DNA of 64,000 nucleotides from Flavobacterium potami (GTDB taxonomy: Bacteria > Bacteroidota > Bacteroidia > Flavobacteriales > Flavobacteriaceae), in the NCBI RefSeq assembly GCF_020026915.1, contig NZ_JAINUY010000003.1, forward strand, positions 62,001 to 126,000, in the 5' to 3' direction. The stretch's first letter is position 1, and each line of letters opens with the position of its first letter. The notes below the pieces were generated by a model. The model ran no database searches. It saw nothing but the letters and a program-made list of their open reading frames with translations, and was not told the origin of the DNA. A program made the position numbers and the translations under genes. Shown here piece after piece: positions 16,394 to 25,476 of the stretch.

Positions 16394-17305
16394 TTATTTA
16401 ATTGTAATGACTGTTCTTCGATTTGTTGCTTTTCCTTCTTCCGTTGCATTATCACCTACTGGCTCGTCAGGACCTTTAGATGATGTTTCAATTCTAGCTG
16501 CGTCGATTCCGTTTTTTGAAAGGTAATCTTTAGAAAAATCAGCTCTTTTTTGGCCTAGAATAATATTAGAATCGCGATTTCCAACATTGTCAGAATGACC
16601 AACAGCGACTACAACAGCATCTTTGACGTTCTCTAAATATTTAGCAATATTGGATACTTTTTGTTTCTCAGCATCACTTAAAGTTTGACGTGATTTATTG
16701 GTATTAAAATGAAGAATTAAAGGGTCTGCATTAATTTTTTCTTTCAATGCGGTCCATTCGTCATTTGTAGCTGAAGAAGAGTCAATTGTTTCGAAAGTAT
16801 AATCTGCAGGACCAAGAAGTGTGTCGCCACTCATTTTCCATGTGTCAATAATTTTTCCGATTGTATTGAATTGATTTTCAGACATTCCTTTTGAAACAAA
16901 ATAATTCTTGACATCATTTGCTCTCGCTAAACCAAGATTTTCAAAGGTTGTAGAATTCGTTTCGTCTGATGTGGCGTAACCCGTAATCGTAACTTTCTGT
17001 TTGGGATTTGTAGTTAAGAAAGCTTTTAATTTTTCGACACCTGTCGTTACAGAATCACTTACAGGCATTATTAGTATTGCACTGTTTTTAAGGAACTTGA
17101 GATTATCATGAGTCTGATATTCAATTCCCGAACCATTTAATACAAACGGAACAAAATTTGGCTCTTGAACAGCTGGGGAAACTATTTTAGGAGCATCATC
17201 CGTTGTTGTTTTTTCATAGCAGTTGCAGCAAAATTTTAGATATAAAAAAGTACCTAAAATAATGGTTATCGCAATGCCTAATAGATAACTTACTTTTTTA
17301 GACAT
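16394..17305 (-). CDS. OmpA-family protein with two OmpA-like domains
   Basis: 303 residues with an N-terminal membrane helix (about 5-24) and no cleavage site, so it is probably anchored in the inner membrane. The first OmpA-like unit (about 62-150) has 'KVTITGYATSDETNS' and 'LGLARANDVKNYFVSKG'. The second (about 195-303) has 'VVVAVGHSDNVGNRDS', 'LGQKRADFSKDYL' and 'NRRTVITIK', the usual peptidoglycan-binding pattern. First gene of an operon with the HhH protein. Both being membrane-anchored suggests they form one envelope complex (inference). Confidence 0.8.
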   Translation of the reverse strand: MSKKVSYLLGIAITIILGTFLYLKFCCNCYEKTTTDDAPKIVSPAVQEPNFVPFVLNGSGIEYQTHDNLKFLKNSAILIMPVSDSVTTGVEKLKAFLTTNPKQKVTITGYATSDETNSTTFENLGLARANDVKNYFVSKGMSENQFNTIGKIIDTWKMSGDTLLGPADYTFETIDSSSATNDEWTALKEKINADPLILHFNTNKSRQTLSDAEKQKVSNIAKYLENVKDAVVVAVGHSDNVGNRDSNIILGQKRADFSKDYLSKNGIDAARIETSSKGPDEPVGDNATEEGKATNRRTVITIK

Positions 17306-17489
17306 AGATGATGAGTTTAGATTCTTTCAAATTTAACTAAAAAATTAATACGTAACATATTAATAATCAGTTATTTTATTGCTTGTTGTTTGTGTTTTAA
17401 AAAGTGAATTAACATATTTTTGAATTTGTTATTTTTTAACCTCTTGATTAAATTGAGTAACTTGCATAAAAAATAATGCATATTAAAAA

Positions 17490-17963
17490 ATGGTTGAAAT
17501 AGAAAGAAAATTTCTGGTCAAATCTGACGAATTCAAAAATCAGGCTTTTGCTCAAAATAAGATTGCTCAAGGTTATTTGAGTTCTGTTCCTGAGCGTACA
17601 GTGAGGGTTAGGATAAAAGGTCATAAAGGTTTTATAACCATAAAAGGGATAAGTCATAGTGGTGGCATGTCTCGTTTTGAATGGGAAAATGAAATTCCGT
17701 TGGATGAAGCACAGGAACTTTTAAAGCTTTGTGAGAAAGGAAAGATCGAAAAAACACGTTACGAAATAAAATCAGGAGTTCATGTTTATGAAGTAGATGA
17801 ATTTTATGGAGAAAATGAAGGCTTAATAATGGCGGAAATTGAATTAAACGCTGAAGATGAAGCTTTTGAAAAACCAGAATGGCTTGGTGAAGAAGTGACT
17901 AATGATGAAAGATATTATAATGCCTATTTGAGTAAAAATCCCTTTAAAGACTGGCAAAAATAA
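17490..17963 (+). CDS. CYTH domain protein (inorganic triphosphatase-like)
   Basis: 157 residues forming one CYTH tunnel fold. The signature ExExK is 'MVEIERKFLV' (Glu3, Glu5, Lys7). It is followed by 'TVRVRIKGHKGFITIKG' and, near the end, 'MAEIELNAEDEAFEKPEWLG', as in short bacterial triphosphate tunnel enzymes. These hydrolyse inorganic triphosphate; adenylate cyclase activity is less likely. One base separates it from the downstream oxidoreductase gene, so they form an operon. Confidence 0.85.
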   Translation: MVEIERKFLVKSDEFKNQAFAQNKIAQGYLSSVPERTVRVRIKGHKGFITIKGISHSGGMSRFEWENEIPLDEAQELLKLCEKGKIEKTRYEIKSGVHVYEVDEFYGENEGLIMAEIELNAEDEAFEKPEWLGEEVTNDERYYNAYLSKNPFKDWQK

Positions 17964-17964
17964 A

Positions 17965-18933
17965 ATGACAGAATCAATATACGACCTTGTTATAGTAGGG
18001 GGCGGACCAATTGGACTTGCCTGTGCAATAGAAGCTGAAAAGAAAAAATTAAATTACTTAATTATAGAAAAAGGTGCCATTGTCAACAGTATTTTTAACT
18101 ATCCGTTGTACATGACCTTTTTTTCGACTGCAGAAAGATTAGAAATTGGCGAAATTCCGTTTAATTGTCTTGCTCCAAAACCTGGGCGTCAGGAAGCTTT
18201 AGAATATTATAGAAACATTCATCGCTATTTTAAATTCAATATTAATTTATTCGAGAAAGTTCTTAATGTTGATAAGAATAACGGAATTTTTAAAATTGGA
18301 ACTGATAAACGCAATTATGAAGCTACAAATGTTGTCATTGCAACTGGTTTCTACGATATTCCGATACAAATGAATGTTTTAGGCGAAAGTTTACCGAAAG
18401 TAAGGCATTATTATAAAGAAGCACATGAATATGCTTTTAGAAAAGTTTTGGTTGTTGGAGCCAATAATTCTTCTGTAGATGCAGCTTTGGAATGTTGGAG
18501 AAAAGGCGCTGACGTTACAATGGTTATTCGTAAAAACGAAATCAATAATCGTGTGAAATATTGGGTAAAACCTGATGTAGAAAATCGTATTGCTGAAGGA
18601 AGTATTAAAGCTTATTTTGAATCTAATATAACTGAAATTCGTGAAAATGAAGTTGAAATTGAAACTCCAAACGGAAAGGTTACAATAGAAAATGATTTTG
18701 TTCTAGCTTTAACAGGTTATAAACCTGATTTGAATTTTCTAGAGAAAATGGGAATCCAGCTTTCTGATGATGAATTAAAAATTCCAGTTTATAATCCAGA
18801 GACCATGGAAACGAACATAGAAGGTTTATTTCTTGCTGGTGTAGTTTGTGGTGGAATGCAGACACACAAATGGTTTATAGAAAACTCAAGAATTCATGCT
18901 AATTTGATTGTAGATTATATTTGCTCGAAATAA
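17965..18933 (+). CDS. ypdA: YpdA-family FAD/NAD(P)-dependent thiol oxidoreductase
   Basis: 322 residues with the thioredoxin-reductase fold. The FAD motif is 'DLVIVGGGPIGLACAIE' (about 6-22), the NAD(P) motif is 'VLVVGANNSSVDAALE', and the late FAD motif is 'IEGLFLAGVVCGG'. No CxxC redox pair is present, as expected of YpdA, the proposed bacillithiol disulfide reductase of Firmicutes and Bacteroidota. Co-transcribed with the CYTH gene. Whether this organism makes bacillithiol cannot be told from the window. Confidence 0.85.
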   Translation: MTESIYDLVIVGGGPIGLACAIEAEKKKLNYLIIEKGAIVNSIFNYPLYMTFFSTAERLEIGEIPFNCLAPKPGRQEALEYYRNIHRYFKFNINLFEKVLNVDKNNGIFKIGTDKRNYEATNVVIATGFYDIPIQMNVLGESLPKVRHYYKEAHEYAFRKVLVVGANNSSVDAALECWRKGADVTMVIRKNEINNRVKYWVKPDVENRIAEGSIKAYFESNITEIRENEVEIETPNGKVTIENDFVLALTGYKPDLNFLEKMGIQLSDDELKIPVYNPETMETNIEGLFLAGVVCGGMQTHKWFIENSRIHANLIVDYICSK

Positions 18934-18946
18934 ATCTAAAAAGCAT

Positions 18947-18998
18947 TTCGACTTCGCTCAATGTGACAAAAGGATGTCAGTTCGAGCGGAGTCGAGAA
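18947..18998. repeat. Dispersed inverted repeat TTCGACTTCGCTCA, copy 1
   Basis: Imperfect arms (18947-18968 and 18975-18998) carry TTCGACTTCGCTCA and GAGCGGAGTCGAG. A better-preserved copy lies at 34293-34356. It sits between the convergent ypdA and selO genes. Confidence 0.75.
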
Positions 18999-19010
18999 CC
19001 TTTAATTAGT

Positions 19011-20579
19011 TTAAGAACTACAAGACAGCATTGAGCATCCGACATTCGTTCTTGCCCAATCTGGACGTTTTGCAAACCATTTTTCAGATTCTGGCTGTTC
19101 ATCATATGGATTTTTCAGAAGCTGAAAGAATTCATCAACTAGAAAATAATCTTCTTTATCAGCAGCATCAATTGCCAATTGTGCCATATAGTTTCTCAAT
19201 ACATATTTCGGATTAATAGCATTCATTTTAATTACTCTTTCTTCATCTGAAAGTATTTCCGAATTCAATCTCTTCAAGTAAACTGAAAGCCATTTTTGCC
19301 AAGCATCCAAAATTTGCTCTTTTATTTCTTCTGGAAGATAAAAAGCGAATTCAATCTTTCTAAAAGCTTCTTCAACAGAATCCTCTTTTTTGACTTGACT
19401 TAAATTTCTAAAAAATATCGTCATGTCCGTTTCTGATAATTGTAAAATTTCTTCTAAACCTTTAATTATTTTATCATCAGTTTCACTTGAAGTAAATAAA
19501 CCTAATTTACTTAAAAACATTGCTTTATAATCTTTTTCAAAGTTATTCATGAAAGAGTCGAGAATCTTTTCCAACGGTGCCGCTTCGTTTACTAATGGAT
19601 AAAGTGCATTGGCTAATTGAAACAAATTCCATTGTGCAACTGAAGGCTGATTTCCGAAACGATATCTTCTATTTTGACTGTCTGTAGTATTAGGTGTCCA
19701 ATTAGGATCATAATTTTCCAGCCATCCGTACGGACCATAATCAATCGTGATTCCGTGAATTGACATATTATCAGTATTCATTACACCGTGTACAAATCCT
19801 ACACGTTGCCAATGTACTATCATTTCACGAGTCGTGTCTGCCACTTTTTGAAAAAACTGAATATATTGTTCTTTTGGTTCTCCTGTAATTTCAGGAAAAT
19901 AATGTTTGATGGTAAACTCTACGAATTGCTTCAGATTTTTAAGTTCATTTCTGGCTGTAAGCATTTCAAAACTTCCAAAACGAATAAAGGAAGGAGCGAC
20001 TCTAGCAACAATAGCGCCTTTTTCATAAGCAGGATTTCCATTATACAAAACATCTCTCAAAACTTGGTCTCCAGAAAGAATTAAGGAAAGTGACCTTGTA
20101 GTTGGAACTCCCAAATAATGCATTGCTTCTGCACATAAATATTCTCTGATTGAAGAACGCAAAACAGCTAAACCGTCTGCCGTTCTAGAGTAAGGTGTTT
20201 TTCCTGCGCCTTTTAATTGTAGTGTATAAAACTGATTATTATTTTCGACTTCAGTCAAATTGATTGCACGGCCATCTCCTAACTGTCCAGCCCAGTTTCC
20301 AAATTGATGTCCGGCATAACACATAGCAAAAGGTTGTGTTTCAGGATAGATTTCTTTTCCTGAAAAGGTATTCAGAAATTCTTCAGACCGAATTTCGTCT
20401 TTAGAAATTCCGACCAATTCAGCGACTTCTTCAGAAGCATGAACCAATTTTGGATTGGATGGTTTTGTTGGATTTACAAAAGAAAACAGCGTGTTTTTTA
20501 CCTGACGAACTTCATTCGTTAATTCAGGATCGGTCGGTAATTCTGCCGTAAATCGATTATTTATTTTTAAGTTTTTCAT
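19011..20579 (-). CDS. selO: SelO/YdiU family protein adenylyltransferase
   Basis: 522 residues. A pseudokinase-fold enzyme that transfers AMP from ATP to protein hydroxyls, with a role in redox homeostasis (family knowledge). Motifs are 'GHQFGNWAGQLGDGRAINL', 'LKGAGKTPYSRTADG', 'FVHGVMNTDNMSIHG' and 'IDYGPYGW'. The C-terminus ends CSMLSCSS, with Cys where eukaryotic SelO has selenocysteine. I prefer the ATG at 20579; the longer frame begins at a GTG (20600) lying inside a dispersed repeat. msrA lies upstream on the same strand, so both may serve oxidative stress. Confidence 0.92.
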   Translation of the reverse strand: MKNLKINNRFTAELPTDPELTNEVRQVKNTLFSFVNPTKPSNPKLVHASEEVAELVGISKDEIRSEEFLNTFSGKEIYPETQPFAMCYAGHQFGNWAGQLGDGRAINLTEVENNNQFYTLQLKGAGKTPYSRTADGLAVLRSSIREYLCAEAMHYLGVPTTRSLSLILSGDQVLRDVLYNGNPAYEKGAIVARVAPSFIRFGSFEMLTARNELKNLKQFVEFTIKHYFPEITGEPKEQYIQFFQKVADTTREMIVHWQRVGFVHGVMNTDNMSIHGITIDYGPYGWLENYDPNWTPNTTDSQNRRYRFGNQPSVAQWNLFQLANALYPLVNEAAPLEKILDSFMNNFEKDYKAMFLSKLGLFTSSETDDKIIKGLEEILQLSETDMTIFFRNLSQVKKEDSVEEAFRKIEFAFYLPEEIKEQILDAWQKWLSVYLKRLNSEILSDEERVIKMNAINPKYVLRNYMAQLAIDAADKEDYFLVDEFFQLLKNPYDEQPESEKWFAKRPDWARTNVGCSMLSCSS

Positions 20580-20595
20580 TTTATTGTGTTGTTTT

Positions 20596-20656
20596 GCCAC
20601 AGATTCCCGTCTTTAATAAAGATTAAAAAATCATTTAAATCTGTAAAATCTGTGGC
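20596..20656. repeat. Dispersed repeat with GCCACAGATT / AATCTGTGGC ends
   Basis: Outer arms GCCACAGATT (20596-20605) and AATCTGTGGC (20647-20656) are exact complements. The right part (20622-20656) is almost identical to 13430-13463. It fills the gap between msrA and selO. Confidence 0.65.
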
Positions 20657-20664
20657 TTAAAATA

Positions 20665-21198
20665 TTAGCCGATTAATCTATCAGCATACATTTTTTTAAG
20701 TTTTTGAATTTTAGGATCAATTACAACTTGACAATATCCAGCTTCCTGATTTTCATTGTAATAATTTTGATGATAATCTTCAGCTTCGTAAAATACTTCA
20801 AAAGGTTTTAATTGTGTTACAATTGGATCTACATAAGCTGGTTGCACTTCTTCAAAAACTTTTTCAGCTATTTCTTTTTGTTGATTATCATGATACAAAA
20901 CAATAGAACGATATTGCGTTCCGCTGTCACCGCCCTGACGGTTTAAAGTTGTTGGATCATGACTTGTCATGAATATGAAAATTAAGTCATGATATGAAAT
21001 TATGTCAGGATTAAAAGTGACCTGAATAACTTCTGCATGTCCGGTTCTCCCAGTACAAACTTCACGATATGCAGGATTTTTTATAAATCCGTCTGAATAT
21101 CCGGATTTTATTGACTCTACACCTTTTAAACGCTGAATTACAGCTTCTATACACCAAAAACATCCGCCCCCAAAGGTAGCTACTGATAAATTTCCCAT
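20665..21198 (-). CDS. msrA: Peptide-methionine (S)-S-oxide reductase
   Basis: 177 residues of the MsrA family, repairing the S-epimer of methionine sulfoxide. The catalytic motif is 'GGGCFWCIEAV' with nucleophile Cys13, followed by 'GYSDG', 'EVCTGRTGHAEVIQV', 'HDPTTLNRQGGDSGTQYRS' and a resolving Cys near the end ('EAGYCQVVI'). No signal peptide, so it is cytoplasmic. No MsrB domain is fused. Probably expressed with selO, 86 bp downstream. Confidence 0.95.
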   Translation of the reverse strand: MGNLSVATFGGGCFWCIEAVIQRLKGVESIKSGYSDGFIKNPAYREVCTGRTGHAEVIQVTFNPDIISYHDLIFIFMTSHDPTTLNRQGGDSGTQYRSIVLYHDNQQKEIAEKVFEEVQPAYVDPIVTQLKPFEVFYEAEDYHQNYYNENQEAGYCQVVIDPKIQKLKKMYADRLIG

Positions 21199-21348
21199 AG
21201 ATAATACTTTCTTTTAGTTAATGCCTATTAATTCGATAGGATATTGTGATAATTTATTAATAAATATATCTTTTAGCTAAAGATATTAAACAGTAATGTA
21301 GTGTTTGAAGTTTGTTATTGATAAATTCGCAATTTTATAAAAAAACGA

Positions 21349-21356
21349 TATATTTG
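21349..21356 (+). promoter_or_regulatory. -7 promoter box of the aminotransferase gene
   Basis: TATATTTG is a perfect TAnnTTTG, 23 bp before the ATG at 21380. The -33 element is not clear. Confidence 0.5.
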
Positions 21357-21379
21357 CAGTCAAACACAAGGCACAACTA

Positions 21380-22867
21380 ATGGATAGCAAAAATAATACC
21401 ATCACTCTTGAAACTTACTTTCAGGAATTCAGACAGAATATTGTCGGAATAAACCAGGAATTTACGTCACCTTATGGCAGAAAATCAATTATTTATACAG
21501 ATTGGACTGCCAGTGGAAGATTATATCGTCCGATTGAAGAAAAACTTTTAAATCAATTCGGACCTTTCGTTGCCAATACACATACTGAAACGACCGTGTC
21601 AGGAACTGCCATGACAAAGGCGTATCATCATGCAAGACATATTATTAAACGTCATGCCAATGCAAACAGCGATGATGTCCTGATTACAGATGGAACTGGA
21701 ATGACTGGAGTCATCAATAAATTTCAGCGTATTTTAGGATTGAAAGTGCCTGAAAATTTAAAATCCTTTACAAATGTTCCAGCTGAGAAAAAACCGATCG
21801 TTTTCATTTCGCACATGGAACATCATTCTAATCAGACTTCTTGGTTAGAAACTATTGCAGATGTTGAAATTATTCCATCTTGCGAAAAAGGGCTTTTCAA
21901 TGTTGAAAATCTTGAGATATTACTAGAAAAGTATAAAGATAGAACTATCAAAATTGCTTCTATTACAGCATGTTCAAATGTTACAGGATTAAGAACTCCT
22001 TATCATGAAGCTGCAAAAGTGATGCATCAGCATAATGGCGTTTGTTTTGTAGATTTTGCTTGCTCTGGACCATATGTCGAAGTTGATATGCATCCGGCAG
22101 ATCCAGAATCTTATCTGGATGCTGTTTTTATGTCTCCTCATAAATTTCTGGGCGGCCCAGGAACTTCAGGGGTTCTAATTTTCAATAAGAAATTATACAA
22201 TAACATGATTCCTGATTGTCCGGGTGGAGGAACGGTAAGCTGGACAAATCCTTGGGGTGAACATAAATATATCGATAATATAGAAGATCGCGAAGATGGT
22301 GGAACTCCTGGTTTTCTTCAGGTTATAAAAACGGCTTTGGCAATTGAACTGAAAGAAGAAATGGGTATCGAAAACATTATGCAGCGTGAACATGAAATTG
22401 TTGATTATGTTTTTAGCGAATTGGAACCTGTTTCAAATATTAAAATACTAGCTGGCCAACATAAAGATCGTCTTGGTGTAATTTCATTTTTTATTGACGA
22501 TCTTCATTTTAATTTAGGAGTAAAGATTTTAAATGATCGTTTTGGAATCCAGACTAGAGGAGGATGCAGTTGTGCAGGAACGTACGGACATTATTTACTG
22601 CACGTTGATCAGGAAACTTCTAATAAGTTGGTCAATGAAATTACAATTGGTGATTTAATAAAAAAACCAGGATGGATCAGAATGTCGATTCACCCAACAA
22701 CGACAGATGAAGAAATAGCTTTTGTTTGTAAGAGTATAAAAGAATTAGCAGCAAATCACGAAACTTGGGCTTTGGATTATTCTTATGATAAATCTAGAAA
22801 TGAGTTTATTCATAAAAATGCTACCTCTTTTGAAGATGAATTGGTTGAAAGCTGGTTTAAATCTTAA
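21380..22867 (+). CDS. Class V aminotransferase / cysteine-desulfurase-like PLP enzyme
   Basis: 495-residue fold-type I PLP enzyme. The Schiff-base lysine lies in 'FMSPHKFLGGPGTSGVLIF'. Other class V features are 'HMEHHSNQTSW', 'CFVDFACSGPYVEVDMH' and 'IQTRGGCSCAGTYGHYLL', the last carrying Cys residues near the place of the desulfurase active-site loop. It is longer than IscS/SufS and stands alone without Fe-S assembly genes, so it may be a desulfurase, a selenocysteine lyase or another class V enzyme. The substrate is not determined. Confidence 0.8.
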   Translation: MDSKNNTITLETYFQEFRQNIVGINQEFTSPYGRKSIIYTDWTASGRLYRPIEEKLLNQFGPFVANTHTETTVSGTAMTKAYHHARHIIKRHANANSDDVLITDGTGMTGVINKFQRILGLKVPENLKSFTNVPAEKKPIVFISHMEHHSNQTSWLETIADVEIIPSCEKGLFNVENLEILLEKYKDRTIKIASITACSNVTGLRTPYHEAAKVMHQHNGVCFVDFACSGPYVEVDMHPADPESYLDAVFMSPHKFLGGPGTSGVLIFNKKLYNNMIPDCPGGGTVSWTNPWGEHKYIDNIEDREDGGTPGFLQVIKTALAIELKEEMGIENIMQREHEIVDYVFSELEPVSNIKILAGQHKDRLGVISFFIDDLHFNLGVKILNDRFGIQTRGGCSCAGTYGHYLLHVDQETSNKLVNEITIGDLIKKPGWIRMSIHPTTTDEEIAFVCKSIKELAANHETWALDYSYDKSRNEFIHKNATSFEDELVESWFKS

Positions 22868-22901
22868 AAAATTGAATCTTGCTAAAGAAGATATTGAAAA
22901 T

Positions 22902-22942
22902 AATAAACCGGACAGTTTTTTTAAGCTGTTGGGTTATTTTTT
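22902..22942 (+). terminator. Terminator after the class V aminotransferase gene
   Basis: AATAAACCGGACAG (22902-22915) pairs imperfectly with CTGTTGGGTTATT (22926-22938), followed by T-rich sequence. Confidence 0.6.
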
Positions 22943-22972
22943 ATGTTTCTTTTGAAAAATTAAAGCTCTAAA

Positions 22973-23052
22973 CTAGCCCCGATAGGAGCGGAAATCCTTT
23001 TGTGTCTCGTTTCTTTAACGAGACACAAAAGATTGGAGTGGATAGCGGGACA
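22973..23052. repeat. Dispersed hairpin element, copy 2 (inverted relative to copy 1)
   Basis: It runs from CTAGCCCCGATAGGAGCGG to GGATAGCGGGACAA. The central hairpin has a perfect 15-bp stem (CTTTTGTGTCTCGTT with AACGAGACACAAAAG). It matches the reverse complement of 13282-13366. Relative to copy 1 the stem has a compensatory A:T to C:G change. It lies between convergent genes. Confidence 0.8.
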
Positions 23053-23090
23053 ACTCGTCTTAAAAAAATGAATTTTCTGCTTCTAAATAT

Positions 23091-24833
23091 TTACATTATT
23101 AAACGTACGCCGCCAAGATCTGAAACTCTATAAGAAAATCTGTTTCCAGGAGAACCTATGAACATAAAGTTTTTAGGAATTTTCCATTTTTCGGAGAGTT
23201 CATCGATGATTTCTGGTCCAAAGACACCGTCTATTTCTATAAACTCAATATCAAGTCCGTCGTATGCACGATCTAAAACCTCAAGATCTTTTTTGAGTGC
23301 TTCATTGTCAACGGTATCTTTTTTAACGTGAACGATTTTTAGTTTTTTGGTTGTTTCATTATCTTCTACATATTGTAAAACTTTATTCAATATGGTGATA
23401 TCATCTCCTTTTGTAAAAAATACAAATTCCTGTGAATTGATTTCAGAACTTAAATTCTGGAGATAACGATTACTCAAAATTACTATTTTGCGCAATGGCT
23501 GATAGAAATATTCTAATACTTCAATTAATAAACGAATTAGAATAACACGATTTAGCATGATTCCGATGAAAATTAAAGCTGGAACCATATATTGCAGAAA
23601 GGTATAAAATGAATTAACGTTCAATCGCATATTTCCAATAAAAGCAGCAATTACAAAAGAAACCGCTGCAACAACGGCAATTCCGCGAGCACGTTCCGGT
23701 CTTGGAAGTTTTTTTCTCTTATATTTTAATAATAAATTTCCAATTCCGAATAATGCCATTACTGCGAGAAAAGAAAAAGTGTAGACTCCTGCTAAAGATT
23801 CTAAATGTCCTTTTGTAGCAAAAAGCACAGAAATACAAAGGATTAGAAAACTTAAAATGATTCTGTAATGTGAACCTCTTTTATTTTGTTTTAAAAAATA
23901 ATTAGGTAAAATTCTATCCAATGTCATTCGGTTTAAAAGTCCAGAGACACCAACAAATGAAGTCAAAACAGCTCCACAAAGTACCATAACAGCATCAATC
24001 GAAATGAGCCAAGCTAACCAAGAACCTCCAGTTGTTTGTCCTAAATGGGCTAAAAGTGATTCCTTGTTTTCTCCAACCTGAGTTAACGGAATTACACTGA
24101 CCAACAGTATGGCAATAACAGGATTGAAGAAACTTACTATTCCCCACATGTTTCGTAAAGTTTTTGGGAAAACGCCACTTTCTTGTTCTTCCACAAAATT
24201 GGCAGAACTTTCAAAACCCGAAATACCAAGCATAGCAGCCGAAAAACCAAGAAAAAGAGCAGTTTTAAAATCTCCAGAAGCAATAGGAGTATCCCAATTG
24301 ACATGGAAAGTGTCTAAACCATGATTTAAAACGAACCAAATTGAAGCAAGAACCAACAAAGTCAACGTTCCAATATGAGTTAAAAAAATGACTACGGCAA
24401 CAAATGCAGATTCTCCAATTCCAAGAATTGCTAATCCAGTAAACAAAACCAGGACAACAACAGTAGCAATTGTAACATTTAAACCTTCAAAAATTCCATG
24501 TAGATAATGCATTCCTTCAGATGCAGAAATAACAGCCGTTGCCATATAAGACAAAACAGTCAAAGTAGCGGCCAAAGAAGCCAAACGTTTAGTGGAAGTA
24601 TTCAATAAAACATTGTAAGCACCTCCATTTAAAGGAATTGCGCCAACAACTTCTCCATAAATTTTTCTAAATAAAAATAAAACAACACCCACAATCAGTA
24701 ATGAAATCCAGGCGTATTGTCCGGCGTATAAAATAGTTAAAGCTGATACGTAGAGGCAGGAAGAGCTAATGTCGTTTCCGCAGATTGCTGTTGCCTGTAA
24801 TTGATTTAATTTTTTGTGTACGATTTCTTTCAT
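23091..24833 (-). CDS. APC family amino acid permease with C-terminal cytoplasmic domain
   Basis: 580 residues. About twelve membrane helices fill residues 15-440, with the APC pattern 'AVGAIPLNGGAYNVLLNTS' near helix 2 and 'LGFSAAMLGISGFESSANF' in the middle. The last 130 residues are hydrophilic ('NSQEFVFFTKGDDITILNKV') and look like a small alpha/beta regulatory domain. It should import amino acids or related amines by cation symport or exchange. The substrate is unknown. Monocistronic as far as visible. Confidence 0.83.
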   Translation of the reverse strand: MKEIVHKKLNQLQATAICGNDISSSCLYVSALTILYAGQYAWISLLIVGVVLFLFRKIYGEVVGAIPLNGGAYNVLLNTSTKRLASLAATLTVLSYMATAVISASEGMHYLHGIFEGLNVTIATVVVLVLFTGLAILGIGESAFVAVVIFLTHIGTLTLLVLASIWFVLNHGLDTFHVNWDTPIASGDFKTALFLGFSAAMLGISGFESSANFVEEQESGVFPKTLRNMWGIVSFFNPVIAILLVSVIPLTQVGENKESLLAHLGQTTGGSWLAWLISIDAVMVLCGAVLTSFVGVSGLLNRMTLDRILPNYFLKQNKRGSHYRIILSFLILCISVLFATKGHLESLAGVYTFSFLAVMALFGIGNLLLKYKRKKLPRPERARGIAVVAAVSFVIAAFIGNMRLNVNSFYTFLQYMVPALIFIGIMLNRVILIRLLIEVLEYFYQPLRKIVILSNRYLQNLSSEINSQEFVFFTKGDDITILNKVLQYVEDNETTKKLKIVHVKKDTVDNEALKKDLEVLDRAYDGLDIEFIEIDGVFGPEIIDELSEKWKIPKNFMFIGSPGNRFSYRVSDLGGVRLIM

Positions 24834-24960
24834 CAGTATTCAAATTAACACTTTTAGTAAAAAACAATAAGTAACAAATAATTATAATCAGGTAAAAGGC
24901 AGATATTAAATTGAAAACATATTATATTTTAGTGCTGTAACAATTTTCAATTTAAGGTTT

Positions 24961-25431
24961 TTATTTGATTTGTTGAAATTTCTGTAACGATGATAAAGCT
25001 TGACTTTGCACTTTCTTTTGAAAAAATCCGGTCCAGCCCAACAAATAGCCTGTAATTCCAAACGCTTGTTTTGACCATTTCCAGATGTCAAAATTGTCAG
25101 TATGTTTGATTATTAATCCGTCTTGAAAAACAAATTCCGCCGCAATTCGATTCACCACTTTTCTGTTTGTTTTACTGAAATTATAGGTAGCAACCCAATT
25201 AGCAGAACCAGTAGAATCGTCAGCTTTTACATTTGAAAATTCAATTTTTATGTTTCCTTTGCTTTTCAAGAGAAGCATTTCCCACATTTTGGCCACCTGA
25301 TCTTCTTTTAGCAAACCGAAAGCGGGATCAATAAAATGAATTTTAGGATGATAACATTCAACCATGGTCTTGGCATCAGCATTCGCAAAGGCGGTATAGA
25401 ATTTTGCAATTAAAGCTTCGTTTGCATTCAT
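24961..25431 (-). CDS. SnoaL-like / NTF2-fold protein
   Basis: 156 residues beginning MNANEALIAKFYTAFANADA, the standard opening of SnoaL-like polyketide-cyclase or NTF2-fold proteins. 'HPKIHFIDPAFGLLKEDQV' and 'FVFQDGLIIKHTDNFDIWKW' complete the cone-shaped fold. No signal peptide. Many such proteins have no known substrate. It is the last gene of a five-gene leftward cluster, 45 bp after the preceding one. Confidence 0.75.
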   Translation of the reverse strand: MNANEALIAKFYTAFANADAKTMVECYHPKIHFIDPAFGLLKEDQVAKMWEMLLLKSKGNIKIEFSNVKADDSTGSANWVATYNFSKTNRKVVNRIAAEFVFQDGLIIKHTDNFDIWKWSKQAFGITGYLLGWTGFFQKKVQSQALSSLQKFQQIK

Positions 25432-25476
25432 AAAAATATATTTCCGATAAATATAAGATTAATTAGAATAAAAAGA

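Noticed and set aside
21380..22867. Calling the class V PLP enzyme SufS
   Set aside because: It is about 90 residues longer and has no Fe-S assembly neighbours, so only a general class V call is safe.
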